Source: Xiphydria camelus
Taxonomy: Eukaryota; Arthropoda; Insecta; Hymenoptera; Xiphydriidae
Direction: 5' to 3'
Assembly: GCA_963678675.1 (NCBI GenBank)
Contig: OY783193.1
Coordinates: 31,277,082 to 31,341,081 of the forward strand
Length of the DNA: 64,000 nucleotides
Positions within the stretch are counted from its first letter, which is position 1; each line of letters opens with the position of its first letter. Below the pieces are notes generated by a model, which searched no databases, was not told the DNA's origin, and saw only the letters and a list, made by a program, of their open reading frames with translations. Position numbers and translations under genes: made by a program. Positions 23,001-30,719 of the stretch are shown in pieces.

Positions 23001-24412
23001 CTCGTCCCGCATCCATTCGGAGAACGAAACTGGAAGCGCGGACGAATCGAGTCTGCTGCTCTATCCGGTTTCGGGACGGCCGACGCTTCGGTACCGCGTT
23101 AACCTGACGCCCTTGCGCGTCAACATCATCCCCGACGCTCGATCAAGGCGTTACGAGGTGAGATATTCGTCGATGGTCGAAAAACGACGCCAAGAGAATC
23201 TTTTCCGTCGCAACCGTCTTCTCCTTATTGTCCAGGTGGCGAAATTGCGTCCTACCAATCGAAAGAGGAGCACATACGTGACACCGTACAATTGGATTTT
23301 CCCCTACGGGAAACGCGGCGACGGGATTTGGAGAAATACCTGGGAGGTGCCCTTGAATCGACCGGGTGACGATCGCGTTCCCGAAGTGCTCGTGATCGGG
23401 ATATACAGGGACTTTAGACGGAAAGACGAGGACGTCGTGGTCGCTCTCCGGAAGGCTTTGAACCGTTACCGATTTACGGTAAGTCTGCAGTGGACCACAC
23501 GGAGTTGCGGAGAGGGAGAACTAACCCCTTTATGCCTGATATATCACATTTGATATGAACGTAACGAAAATTCAGGCACAAGGGGGTTAAATATGCGAAA
23601 TATAAAATAACAAGGGACAGCTTAAACCGAAGCCCAATAATAGAAGATAGTTCGGAAGTAACAGACGTCTCGATAGTCCCTGACTAATCACAAAAATCAA
23701 GGGCCGCCAAAGAGTTGAACTTGATTAATCTCTCCGCAGGTATTCGACGAGTACGATTCGCGCTTTCCCACGAAAATCAACAGCCAACGAGAAAAAAGCT
23801 CTGTCGAGTCCTGGCTAAAGAATCTCGCCCTGGGTCGCATAACTAGCATCGACGTGGACACTTATTTCGGGGGTCTCGCGAAAAATCGCATCCGGAAGGA
23901 ACCGAAGCCCAGATCTAGACCATCCAGGATCGCAGCGATCCGCACGGCCGGTACGATCGTCAGAGAAAGGACGTCCTGGTACGAAAAGTGCCTGTCCGAA
24001 AGAATCTTCATCCCCTACTTCGTCAACATCCCCGGCGCGTGTTTGCTCTGGCTGGAAGAGTGCCTAGACAGGGCGACGAATCCAGCGGCAAGGGGTGACG
24101 CGTCCTCCTCCACTTCCTTTTCGCGCGAAGACCCGTCTTCCGTCGCCATCGAAGACAACGACGACGAGAACCGAGAAGATTGAGTCCTCTGGACGCGGCA
24201 ACCACCCCCGCCTCTCCCCCATCCCCCGGGCCACAAGTCGATCCGTTCAACGTCGAGCGGATTCCCATCGTGAGACAATACCGAGGCGAGTCCCATCCAG
24301 AAACCGCGGCGTTCACCCGGAAAATTCGAAATGTCAAAGTGCCCCGTGCTCTGCCCGGCGCGCCTGCAGCGGCGTTCGATAAATCATCGCGCGAAGGAAT
24401 AAAACCACGGAG
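10693..24412 (+). CDS. SPAG17/PF6-like central apparatus protein, partial, 7 exons
   Basis: Probable homologue of SPAG17 (PF6), a large protein of the C1a projection of the axonemal central pair, needed for ciliary and sperm motility. Exons read by eye: 10693-11022, 16245-16402, 20391-20625, 20694-20989, 22651-23478, 23740-24094 and 24238-24412, all with GT/AG ends. Phases agree at each junction (1, 0, 1, 0, 0, 1), which is strong support for one gene. Together they give about 790 codons. Repeated sheet-like segments with glycine and aspartate turns (FFKDGRVV, WDDGTAMLWNSKGE, FTDGTRITT, DSLGDVFMVHHDG) resemble those of SPAG17. Vertebrate SPAG17 exceeds 2000 residues, so the N-terminal part is missing, either left of the window or too diverged. 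The introns hold most of the transposons at 11-22.6 kb. Gene assignment is from memory of the family, so the symbol is left blank. Confidence 0.62.
11023..12117. other. SPAG17-like intron, no gene
   Basis: The segment at 11060-11260 carries CAGTACTGGG and CCAGTATTGG-type words like those at 16060-16200 and at the window start. This suggests one more short-word repeat family. The remainder is A+T-rich with no coding signal. Confidence 0.45.
12544..13219 (+). pseudogene. PIN-like protein of a transposon, decayed
   Basis: The frame from 12544 covers FQQSFMVASQREHVLRQFLS through RIGVIFDRYDDVSIK. It then shifts frame near 13000 and continues as ELQLRSKGTKPKQIIV and DFFSCPQNKLQLVQFLC. The FDRYDD motif followed by a basic segment and a 'F-[SL]-x-x-x-x-N-K' motif matches a family of uncharacterised metazoan ORFs with a PIN-like nuclease arrangement. 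The same family occurs at 26152-26506. The frameshift and a lost C-terminal half show it is dead. Function in the live family is unknown to me. Confidence 0.5.
13205..13375. repeat. CGTCTT / GTCTTA word block, left
   Basis: The words GTCTTA, TAAGAC, AAGACAC and CGTCTT occur about a dozen times in 170 bp in both orientations. A matching block lies at 15060-15360. The two blocks probably mark the ends of an element of about 2.1 kb nested in the 3.9-kb element. Confidence 0.7.
13929..14240 (-). CDS. Transposon-associated ORF, unknown function
   Basis: Open on the - strand from a possible acceptor (TTTTGTACATTAG, before 14240) to a stop at 13929. It reads VNDASVRFLSRDNQPDAEVV, then an acidic and hydrophobic mix including FKKLCSRDPALSLVIANTD and a DDSIIDDNSELNIV segment. 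I recognise no domain. It lies between the two CGTCTT word blocks, so it probably belonged to that element. It could also be a chance frame, since it is only 104 codons long. Confidence 0.35.
   Translation of the reverse strand, partial: VNDASVRFLSRDNQPDAEVVLEEFKKLCSRDPALSLVIANTDIIIQKKHQASGMWYDADDSIIDDNSELNIVLVQSPMQMILPTINLKDCTGGKVIYTEPPSS
14391..14544. mobile_element. Palindromic MITE, TGTTCCAACCGAGC ends
   Basis: Ends TGTTCCAACCGAGC and GCTCGGTTGGAACA are exact reverse complements, and the pairing continues through CCGTACAC and CATGCGCAGTAG. A half copy with one end only lies at 14811-14870. There is no ORF. Confidence 0.8.
14623..14799. mobile_element. Palindromic MITE with TAA target duplication
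   Basis: A 177-bp unit whose arms (CCATCACACACAAAATT, CGTAAGGCCGTAAG, CTTGATCCTGATTGGT) pair almost along their full length. TAA flanks both ends (14620-14622 and 14800-14802), which fits a PIF/Harbinger-type element. Confidence 0.8.
15060..15360. repeat. CGTCTT / GTCTTA word block, right
   Basis: About 18 occurrences of GTCTTA, AAGACG, CGTCTT and near variants in 300 bp, in both orientations. The block ends in the palindromic CGTCTTATTTTAAGACG. Confidence 0.7.
16245..16402 (+). CDS. SPAG17-like exon b, low-complexity linker
   Basis: Acceptor CTCATCTCGTAG precedes the exon and a weak donor GTAATT follows it. The frame runs through VDKMKRSAAKGSNPSATSKQ and MTTSRRELFSQ, which is basic and rich in Ser and Thr. 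Its phase (two bases to complete a codon, then ending on a codon boundary) fits exactly between exon a and the exon at 20391. An alternative reading is a first exon starting at the internal ATG (16254). Phase agreement is the main argument for placing it in this gene. Confidence 0.5.
16403..17004. other. GC-rich intron stretch, no gene assigned
   Basis: Pyrimidine-rich CTCTCG sequence at 16510-16615 gives a long Glu/Arg frame on the - strand (16500-16769), which is low complexity and not trusted. No transposon ends are seen. It may hold a promoter or enhancer, but nothing specific supports that. Confidence 0.35.
17005..17720. mobile_element. 0.7-kb near-perfect palindromic element
   Basis: The left half (17012-17360) and right half (17375-17715) are reverse complements over almost their whole length. 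Paired segments include CTTGGACTTTTGAGGAAT, GGCCGTTTATTGAACCCC and TAATCAAGTTGCAAAAAA. The axis is near 17365. The outer ends read TCTGGACAAGCT and AGGTTGTCCGGAA. It has no ORF and is best described as a foldback-type non-autonomous element in an intron of the SPAG17-like gene. Confidence 0.85.
17911..17982 (+). mobile_element. Possible Helitron 3' end
   Basis: A run of 13 C and 12 A (17913-17937) is followed by AGCGAAGCTCCCGG and the GC-rich pairing GGGGGCGGGGCCCCC, ending in CTAG (17978-17981) with T next. Helitrons end in a short GC hairpin followed by CTRR and insert between A and T, so this fits. No matching 5' TC end was identified. Confidence 0.45.
18213..18377 (+). mobile_element. Mariner-type MITE, copy 1, TA duplication
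   Basis: Flanked by TA on both sides, with ends CAGACTGTCCC. The arms continue as CACGCCAGCGTGGCGGG and TTGCATATCGGTT. A second copy, inverted, lies at 43791-43946. Compared with it, copy 1 has a 9-bp duplication of a GCGCCACAG-like unit in the loop. The GGTTGCATATCGGTTG arm also occurs at the end of the mariner fragment near 39590, so this MITE derives from that mariner family. Confidence 0.88.
18492..18776. mobile_element. GC-rich TIR element, GCGTCGCGTCGG arms
   Basis: TAAAGCCTTGTAC near 18494 pairs with GACAAGCCTTTAG near 18760. Inside, GCGTCGCGTCGGCGTC and TCGAAAAGG pair with their reverse complements at 18710-18750. The centre is A+T-rich. The two GC-rich ORFs here are shadows of the arms. 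Confidence 0.65.
18830..19665. mobile_element. TIR element, ACACTGGTCAACA ends, with frame-open repeat
   Basis: ACACTGGTCAACA at 18831 pairs with its complement at 19651-19663. The next 180 bp (CAGACCAGGTGATTCTTATA onward) is present once in the left arm and twice in tandem in the right arm. In all three copies one frame stays open and reads PGDSYRF, KNESDSQIC, EILE and GHIHGS. The inner arms carry GTCCACCGCGC-type words. The same family forms the core of the palindrome at 57735-60054. Confidence 0.75.
19666..20390. other. SPAG17-like intron, no gene
   Basis: No transposon end, repeat or coding signal is recognised. A pyrimidine-rich stretch ending TTCTTCCACAG at 20390 is the acceptor for exon c. 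Confidence 0.4.
20391..20989 (+). CDS. SPAG17-like exons c and d with a 68-bp intron
   Basis: Acceptor TTCTTCCACAG precedes 20391. The reading frame is open to a stop near 20706, but the conserved text continues in another frame. A 68-bp intron from 20626 (GTACTC) to 20693 (TTTTCAG) joins ...VVSF to TDGTRITTKY in phase and removes the break. Exon d runs to donor GAG/GTACTA at 20989. Text such as LTYRMEHENYATVTYDQGE and VQIRMSRDGAYGVTVG continues the beta-repeat pattern. This is a normal spliced gene, not a frameshifted one. Confidence 0.68.
21560..22610. mobile_element. Palindromic mariner-derived element
   Basis: Arms 21688-21995 and 22172-22490 are reverse complements, sharing AACCCGGTGCATAACTTA, CTTGTTCGCGTTCTTT, CGGAGTCTTCCAATCTCG and others. 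The outer arm has GACGCTGGTTGCATATCGG, the same end seen in the mariner fragments near 39590 and 40120. Two 5' halves of a mariner appear joined head to head. Further out, GAGGCAC words at about 21585 and 22595 pair as well. It lies in the intron between SPAG17-like exons d and e. Confidence 0.75.
22651..23478 (+). CDS. SPAG17-like exon e
   Basis: An 828-bp exon in phase 0 at both ends, with acceptor TTAAACAG and a perfect donor GTAAGT. It includes NEICRNCGA, YILKTTDSLGDVFMVHHDG, YRVFAMNRDLSAYEYVRRSS, a basic stretch around RRQENLFRRNRLLL, and VPEVLVIGIYRDFRRKDED. The first 55 codons lie upstream of the first ATG, so the exon does not begin at that methionine. High CpG and an 828-bp frame without stops make it certainly coding. 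Confidence 0.78.
23740..24412 (+). CDS. SPAG17-like exons f and g, end uncertain
   Basis: Exon f (23740-24094) follows acceptor TCTCCGCAG and reads VFDEYDSRFPTKINSQRE, WYEKCLSERIFIPYFVN and CLLWLEECLDRA. The frame then runs into an apparent stop at 24181. An intron 24095-24237 (donor GTGACG, pyrimidine-rich acceptor ending CCACAAG) restores the frame to VDPFNVERIPIVRQYRGES. Exon g either stops at TAA 24414-24416 or, more likely, is spliced at the strong donor GTAAGA after 24412. No following exon was found, because the next 3 kb is low-complexity sequence and a transposon. Confidence 0.6.
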
Positions 24413-25189
24413 GTAAGAATGTAATTCCTGGCCGGCGTGCATAAGTTTCCGCCCTCGTGATTCTCGCGTACGAGGGTCGACTCCAGAGTGCGGAAGGAGG
24501 AGTCGTAGGGGCGGAGGGGCGGGGTGCGCGCGGTACGCTCTGTGGTACCATATGTCTCTTACGCGCGTTACGGATACGAAGGAACGCGGGCAGCCGTCTT
24601 CCACCGACGCTCTGCCTTCCCTTCCTCCTCGAACTTGGAAAAAGGCGCGCGCGACTCGTTTCGAAACGAGCACTTCGACGTTTCCTACTTCTCCTTCCTC
24701 TTCCACCTCGCGATACTTGGCCCGGTTGAAAGTTCCTCGCGCGAAAAGCCCTTATCGCGATACGGCAGGCCTCGGTGGAAAATTACCCTTCTATTTGTCT
24801 CGTGTTTCTTATCGGGGGTCGCTATGCGGCGGCACGAATTTCATCGCGCCCCTCGCTGCGCGGGGTACCTACGTCGGACGTCCTTCGCCCGAGTCGCCCC
24901 GGTAGGTTCAAAAGGAGTTTTTCGCGCGTCGAGATTCGCCCGTGTAGGGGTACACGAGGCGGAACCAGGCGGAACGAACTATTTAATGTTTGAATATTTA
25001 CATATCTACGTCGTCGTCGTCCTCATCGTCGTCGTCCCCATCCTCGTCGTCGCCGTCCTCATCCTCGTCGTCCCCGCCCTCTTCGTTATCGTCCTCGTCG
25101 TCATCGCCGTCCTCGACCACCTCGTCCTCGTCGTCCTCGTCCTCGTCGTCGTCGCCGTACTCGACGTCATCGTCGTCCTTCTCCTCTAG
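24413..25189. other. CpG-rich stretch with a CGTCGTC tract
   Basis: 24480-24540 is G-rich with a GGGGCGGGG GC-box-like word. 24550-24990 is CpG-rich with several overlapping ORFs and no recognisable product. 25005-25190 is a (CGT/CCT)n tract. On the - strand the tract reads as a long Asp/Glu run (24998-25231), which could be an acidic protein tail or chance low complexity. The transposon at 25190 abuts it. Confidence 0.4.
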
Positions 25190-27592
25190 TCCAGGGAAAT
25201 AAGACTTCCTCTGCGGAATGAGAGAAAGCAAGCTGGATTTTTGCAGAGATCTTCGTTTTGATGTTCTAATGAAGCACCAAAAAGTCTCATATGCTCACCC
25301 TTGTGCGTCTCGAGATATCAAAGGTCAAAGGTCATGAAAATCAGTTTTTTGCGAAAATCTCGCTTCCGGTTAGTCTGATGTCTTAAGAAGTTTTAACAAA
25401 ATTTACGTAAAACAGCATTCTCTACAAGTTTGATTCTATACATTTTTTTGTAATATCAACCGTTTTCGAGATATAGCGTGAAGGAGCGGGAGCGCGCATT
25501 TTTGAATAGGTCATAGTGTATATACTACCCAATTATGGAGAAAGGCAGTAATTAGCAAAACAAATCGAAGTGCGTTTCTTGTGGTACCATTGAATATCTT
25601 CAATTATTTTGTAACCAAATTTTGTACCCTTTCGTAGTGTTAAAGGTAGATTTTATTAGTAATCTGTCTTGGAAACCCTTCGGCAAAAGGCATCGAAGTT
25701 AAAGTTGATTTTCCACAAATTTGTTGGTTAGCAATTACTGCCTTTCTCCATAGTTGGGCAGTATACTGCTTAGCTATAACTATAAATGCACTTTTCTTAG
25801 TAGTTATACTAAAAAATTGAATTCCTATTATTATTTCAGTTAAAAGTTTGTTCATTTATAAAAAAGAATATAATAAATAATTAATAACAAAAAATGCATC
25901 CTTTTCCGCACCACTTTTGAAGTAGAATGCAAGGCGCGTTTTTTTTAGACATGGCTTCTGAACAGTAACCGATTTACGTCTTTCGCAATTGCCAGCGTGC
26001 TTTATGTTTCCTCTTCTTCGTCCTCGTCTTCTTCAGGTTCCTCAAGTAGTTCTACCACAATATTGTTTTCATCATCACACGCTTCCGCTGTATCTAATTG
26101 CAAAATCTCTTCAGGCTCATGGCCACTGAAGTCTTCAATCTAAGTTCTAACATAATTGTTATATTTGACGGTTAGTCAGACAATTTTAAAAATATAAAAG
26201 CAATAGAGCAATTAAGACGAACTACTGCACTGTCTACATCTTATGAAGTTCGCTTTGATGCAACAATGAATGTGCCAATCAGCCAAGAAAAGTTCTTATC
26301 AAACCGATGCAACAAAAACATTTTTATTGAAATGCTTATTGAACAACTACAAGCTGCGAACATCGCTACAATATAAGCCAAGGATGATGCGGATGTCCTA
26401 ATCATCGAAACAGCCATCGAAGTATCGGAAAGAGAAAGAACCGCCGTCAACATTAGAGAAGACATTGATTTGCTTGTTCTTTTACGGGGGGGGGGGGGGG
26501 GGGGGGCTAAAAATCAATTTTTTAAATTGCCTTTTCTTATAGTAAAACATTTAAAGAATGTTGCTTCCAAATTTCAAGTCAATCGGAGCAAAACTCTCAG
26601 TCATAGATCTTTAAAAAACGAGATGCTAGAGCCGAAAACAACACTATTGCCACCTGCCCCAGACGAACTATTGAACATAATCTTCTGCAATTGTAAAAAA
26701 GGATGTGGTGCGCAGTGTGGACGTAGAAAAGTAGGACTACCATGCTCTACAGTTTGTGGTTAGTGTCACGGACAGGCATGCCTGAATCCTTCCTCAGAAT
26801 TGCAAGACATTGAAAACTTCAGTGGCCATGAGCCTGAAGAGATTTTGCAATTAGATACAGCGGAACCGTATGATGATGAAGACAAAACTACTTAAGGAAC
26901 CTGAAGAAGACGAGGACGAAGAAGAGGAAACATAAAGCACGCCGGCAACTGCGGAAGACGTGAATCGGTTACTGTTCAGAAACTTTGGTTAATATCGAAA
27001 ACATGGATTAGGCCAGTAGGGTAAACATGGATTAGGGTAGTAGGTACATGTGGTTGTAGTAACATATCTTTAAAAAACGCCCCTTCCATTCTACTTCAAA
27101 AGTAGTGCGGAAAAGGATGCATTATTTGTTATGAATTATTTATTATATTTTTTTATAAATGAACAAACTTTTAATTGAAACAATAATAGGAATTCAATTT
27201 TTTAGTAACTACTAAGAAAAGTGCATTTATAGTTATAGCTAAGCAGTATAAGTATTACCTATTCAAAAATGCGCGCTCCCGCTTCTTCACGGTATATCTC
27301 GAAGACGGTTGATCGTACAAAAAAATGTATATAATCAAACTTGTAGAGAATACTGTTTTACGTAAATTTTGTTAAAACTTCTTACGACATCAGACTAGCC
27401 GGAAGCGAGATTTTCGCAAAAAACTGATTTTCATGACCTTTGACCTTCGATATCTCGAGACGCACAAGGGTGAGCATATGAGACTTTTTGATCCTTCATT
27501 AGAACATCAAAACGAAGATCTCTGCAAAAATCTAGCTTGCTTTCTCTCATTCCGCATTATATGCCTTATTTCCCTGGACTACTCCTCCTCCT
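25190..27592. mobile_element. 2.4-kb element with 0.8-kb inverted arms and TA duplication
   Basis: Both ends read (TA)GTCCAGGGAAATAAG, with TA flanking each. The arms extend through AAAGCAAGCTGGATTTTTGC, CTCGAGATATCAAAGGTC and CAAACTTGTAGAGAAT-like segments to about 26130 on the left and from about 26803 on the right. The right arm contains the 3' end of an ORF that starts in the unpaired centre. The left arm is therefore an inverted copy of that 3' end, and the element is a foldback derivative of a coding transposon. A 21-G run (26486-26506) lies in the centre. Confidence 0.82.
26152..26935 (+). pseudogene. PIN-like plus cysteine-rich (CXC-like) transposon protein
   Basis: One frame holds IIVIFDG, EKFLSNRCNKNIFIEMLIEQ, AKDDADVLIIETAIE and REDIDLLVLL, an arrangement of conserved acidic positions like a PIN nuclease fold. 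After the poly-G run it continues to LLNIIFCNCKKGCGAQCGRR and PCSTVCG, then CHGQACLN and an acidic tail. Eight cysteines spaced C-x-C-x3-C-x3-C-x8-C-x3-C with two more resemble a Tesmin/TSO1-type CXC cluster. Stops at 26173, 26374 and 26761 and a frame change near 26895 show it is dead. It is related to the ORF at 12544-13219. What the intact protein does is not known to me. Confidence 0.6.
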
Positions 27593-27983
27593 CCTCCTCC
27601 AACAACCGTCCGTGCTTCGCGAATCCGGTTCGTAGTCGCCGGGGTTTTTGGCGACACGGTTTTGTCCACGCATTTATTCGAAAACTATTTTATATACTAG
27701 AGAGATTACTATTGTTTTTAAAACCATATCTGAACTACATTATCTTGAAATGTCATGGTATTACTATTGTTGATTACTTGTTTAGTTTTCTTTTCTACCC
27801 AGCAGAATCGAAGTTTCACTTCTTCCGCGCGTGGCGGCCACACGTTTTGATTTTTGTTTCTCGAGTTAGTCAGTCTCAAATCTTCTGTTCCTACCAGTGA
27901 GTTGGAGAGAATAAAGAGGAGTTTTCTTTTGTTAGGGGATTCGTTTCTGTTTCGTCCCGAAACAGCTCCCATCGAATCCCACA
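27593..27983 (+). mobile_element. Probable 3' part of an LTR
   Basis: The segment ends in CCCACA, two bases before a tRNA-Pro-like primer site. A TATATACTAG stretch near 27690 could be the LTR promoter. The left edge is not clear because the sequence before it is a CTCCTC microsatellite next to the previous element. The ORFs here on both strands are not gene-like. Confidence 0.45.
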
Positions 27984-27985
27984 TA

Positions 27986-28000
27986 TGAGGGCTCGTCCGA
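27986..28000 (+). other. Primer-binding site, tRNA-Pro-like
   Basis: TGAGGGCTCGTCCGA matches the TGGGGGCTCGTCCG type of primer site, complementary to the 3' end of tRNA-Pro, with one difference. Its position directly after a CA-ending segment and 390 bp before a gag-like ORF supports it. Confidence 0.6.
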
Positions 28001-28386
28001 AGAGCTAAAAAGTTTAAGTTGAGAGTTACGCAAAGTTGAATTAAAATAAAATCGTACCTCAGTCTTCTAAAGTTGAATTACACCAAAAGTTGTGACATCA
28101 GTGGTTCGCAAAACGTATCAGCCGTTGATTACATATCGAATCTAAGGTGAACGCTATATTAAGTCGGGTACACGTCGAATAGTTGAGCATTTCTGGTATT
28201 GTTTGATAGCAGTGCGTAACAGTAGATCGCGAAAATGTCGAGCGGAAGAAGTAGCGAAGATAGCGAGCACTAACAGAGGGGATAGTAGTACAGACGAACA
28301 GTAGTGAAAAGAAGAACCTCGCAGGTAGTGAGAAGCCAACAGACAAAGAGACTTACGGAGGAAACAATTCTCACCATGTGTCGGTA

Positions 28387-28870
28387 ATGCGGTTAAAAGA
28401 ACCACTTCAAAAATTGCAACTAGCATCTCTTGGAAGAAAGGCAGAATTGCGTAAAAGTCTAACCGATCATATAAACAGAGTGACAGAAAATGAATCAGAA
28501 AGTTGCAGTGCGCAAGAGGATCAACCTACAGAAAGCCAAAGCAATTCAAGCGACGAATCGGACGAAGCACAGCTGAGTGCATCGGTTACGCGCAGACAAG
28601 GAAGGGTGGAAAGTCGACATAACCCAGATGGCCACGAGCGGCGACAATGCCATACCCCATCGGGGAGCAAATTTACGATCAAGGACATCGAGGGAAGTAT
28701 CGCTGATTTTACAGATGACAAATTATCGATCAAGAAATAGATCGGTGACTACGAAGATCTAGTTACGCTATTAACGTAACGACTGTTAACTGGAACGACT
28801 TACAAACATTCATTTACGCAAAAAGAATGCTGAAAAGATCTGCCAAATAGTTCGTTAAATACAAACACGC
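28387..28870 (+). pseudogene. LTR-retrotransposon gag fragment with SAP-like start
   Basis: From ATG 28387 the frame reads LQKLQLASLGRKAELRKSL, a SAP-type DNA-binding helix pair, then an acidic and Ser-rich spacer, then FTIKDIEGSIADF. It stops at 28738. The following bases still encode gag-like text in other frames (NDLQTFIYAKRM near 28795-28840), broken by stops and at least one shift. No protease or polymerase follows, so only the 5' end of the element survives. The match to insect Gypsy-type gag is from memory. Confidence 0.6.
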
Positions 28871-29175
28871 GGCATAACATCATGGAGCATATTATAATAA
28901 GAAACCGTCTTAAGCGTGAATATTGGAAATTATTAATAGGAAGCCAGGTAAGTTTGTTAAGTAAAAGTTAAGACTTGTCTTGAGTGTTAAAGCAAGGTAT
29001 TTATTTCTCGATGTGTTCACACTGTGAGCGCTATCTCGGAACTGTCTATTTCTTACTTAGTGGACGCTGCAAGCCCGCTTAGAAGGGATAGAGTGACCAG
29101 AGATCACTCTGTACCAAGCTGCACACCACATGCTCATCTGGGCCACTAGGCCCGCCAGGTTTTTTCCGGTTGTAA

Positions 29176-30218
29176 AGCTACAGATACACGTGCTACTAAA
29201 AAAGCATGCTTTATGAGCATGCTTAAAAGTAGCATGCTCTTACTGATACACTTGCTTGATATTAGCATGCTACTTTTAAGCATGCTCCTGAATAAGCATG
29301 CTCAAAGCAAGCACTCGAATACACATGCCATTTACTAGCAGGCTGCCTGCTAGTGCAGTGGAAAAGATGGAAAACCAAGTAGCTATCCGCACAGAACTGA
29401 AGAAAATAATTATATTACTTGCAATGCAATGCATCCGAAATCTTCTGTCAAATGGAAAGAAAAAAAGGAGGAATAGGACGATGTAGGTTTAGAAATTTGT
29501 CAGTTTAGCAAATACTTCGTTCGCTGGATCAAAGTTACTTCATATACTGTTTTATTTGCAGTTAATAAATGTATATTTAATTACGGCGGAAAAAATATGT
29601 TGTTGGGCCAAGTAAATATGTATTAATTATTACAATGTCTCTTTCATTCAAACAAAAATAGAGTAATAGCTAATGAATATTTATTTGGCCCAAAGACACA
29701 TTTCTTTCGCCATAATCAAGTACTCTGAGGAAAGAGGTATAGTTCAATACGAACCTATATAAGAGAAACATTTATTTGAGATAAATAGACATTTATTTAC
29801 ATCGAATAAAAGTCTATTTACATTAAATTAATGTTTTGCATATCTCTTTAATCGAGTACGAACCTATTAGAACATTTATCTAATTCAAATAGAGTTTTTT
29901 TTAATGAGAATAAATTGCTTTTCATCTCAAATAAATTTTTTTATTAGGTTCTTACTCAACTAGACGCGACGAAACACAACTTACTGATGAATACTAACAT
30001 ACTTATTACCAAACACCATCTACACTTGCTTACAAGAATTCCCTTTTTCACCCCCGCGTCAGGAAGCACGCTCGAAAATCAACCGTCGGTCGATTTGTGA
30101 GCATGCTACTTGCAAGCATGCTCGATACAAGCAAGGTTTGGATACACATGCTACTAGGAGCACTTGCTTGAAAAAAAGCATGCTTTCGTGCTCGAAACTA
30201 GCATGTGTATCTGTAGTT
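29176..30218. mobile_element. 1.04-kb TIR element with AGCATGCT arrays
   Basis: Ends CTACAGATACACRTGCTA are inverted repeats. Within 170 bp of each end the palindromic word AGCATGCT and its halves GCATGCT and AGCAAGC occur about 10 times on the left and 8 on the right. The centre (29520-29960) carries TTGGCCCAA and TTTATTTGA-type repeats shared with 7080-7170 and 44940-45090. The small ORF at 29298 is not protein-like. It is non-autonomous. Confidence 0.8.
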
Positions 30219-30290
30219 TAAAAAGGTAGGTATTAGAAACTTTTTAGGAAGGGTAGAGTTATAAATCTGTACCCTCTCTCTCTTACCACA

Positions 30291-30717
30291 GCTTACACAG
30301 CTAGCCAACTCCCACGCGGCACCTTTGAAGTTAGAAACGCCGATCCATTGACCTTGAGTCGTGCTGTCTCTTTCTGTTTCGGGAAAGATCAGGGCCGAAC
30401 TGCGGTAGTCTCCGACTCGCTCGGGAGAGAAGTCAGGGTCGATACTATAAGTAGTTGTTTCATTTTACAAATGACGGCCCTGAATTCTTTCCCGAGCGAG
30501 AGAGAGATAGCATGCGTCCAGGTTTAAGGCCAAGCGAACGTTGAGACGCAGTTCAGTGAGGTGACGCAGGGTGACCGTTGTCTCTATACCTATATATAGA
30601 ATAGATATAGGTATAGAGTCAACGGTCGCCCTGCGTCACCTCACTGAACTGCGTCTCAACGTTCGCCTGGCCTAAAGGTCCGGCGTGGGAGTTGGCTAGC
30701 TGTGTAAGCTGTGCCCT
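30291..30717. mobile_element. Palindromic element with a long central hairpin
   Basis: GCTTACACAGCTAGCCAACT at the left pairs with AGTTGGCTAGCTGTGTAAGC at the right. Inside, 30536-30600 and 30603-30667 form a 64-bp near-perfect hairpin (GACGCAGTTCAGTGAGGTGA, GACTCTATACCTATAT-type). There is no ORF. Flanking ORF 30619-30882 on the - strand runs through the hairpin and is not real. Confidence 0.75.
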
Positions 30718-30719
30718 TA

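Noticed and set aside
24015..24706. 227-codon ORF on the - strand opposite the SPAG17-like 3' exons
   Set aside because: It is a GC-rich shadow. The + strand exons have splice signals and conserved text, while this frame has neither.
24524..25189. 221-codon + strand ORF ending in a Val/Leu-rich run
   Set aside because: Its C-terminal half is a translation of the CGTCGTC tract, and the N-terminal half has no recognisable domain or start context.
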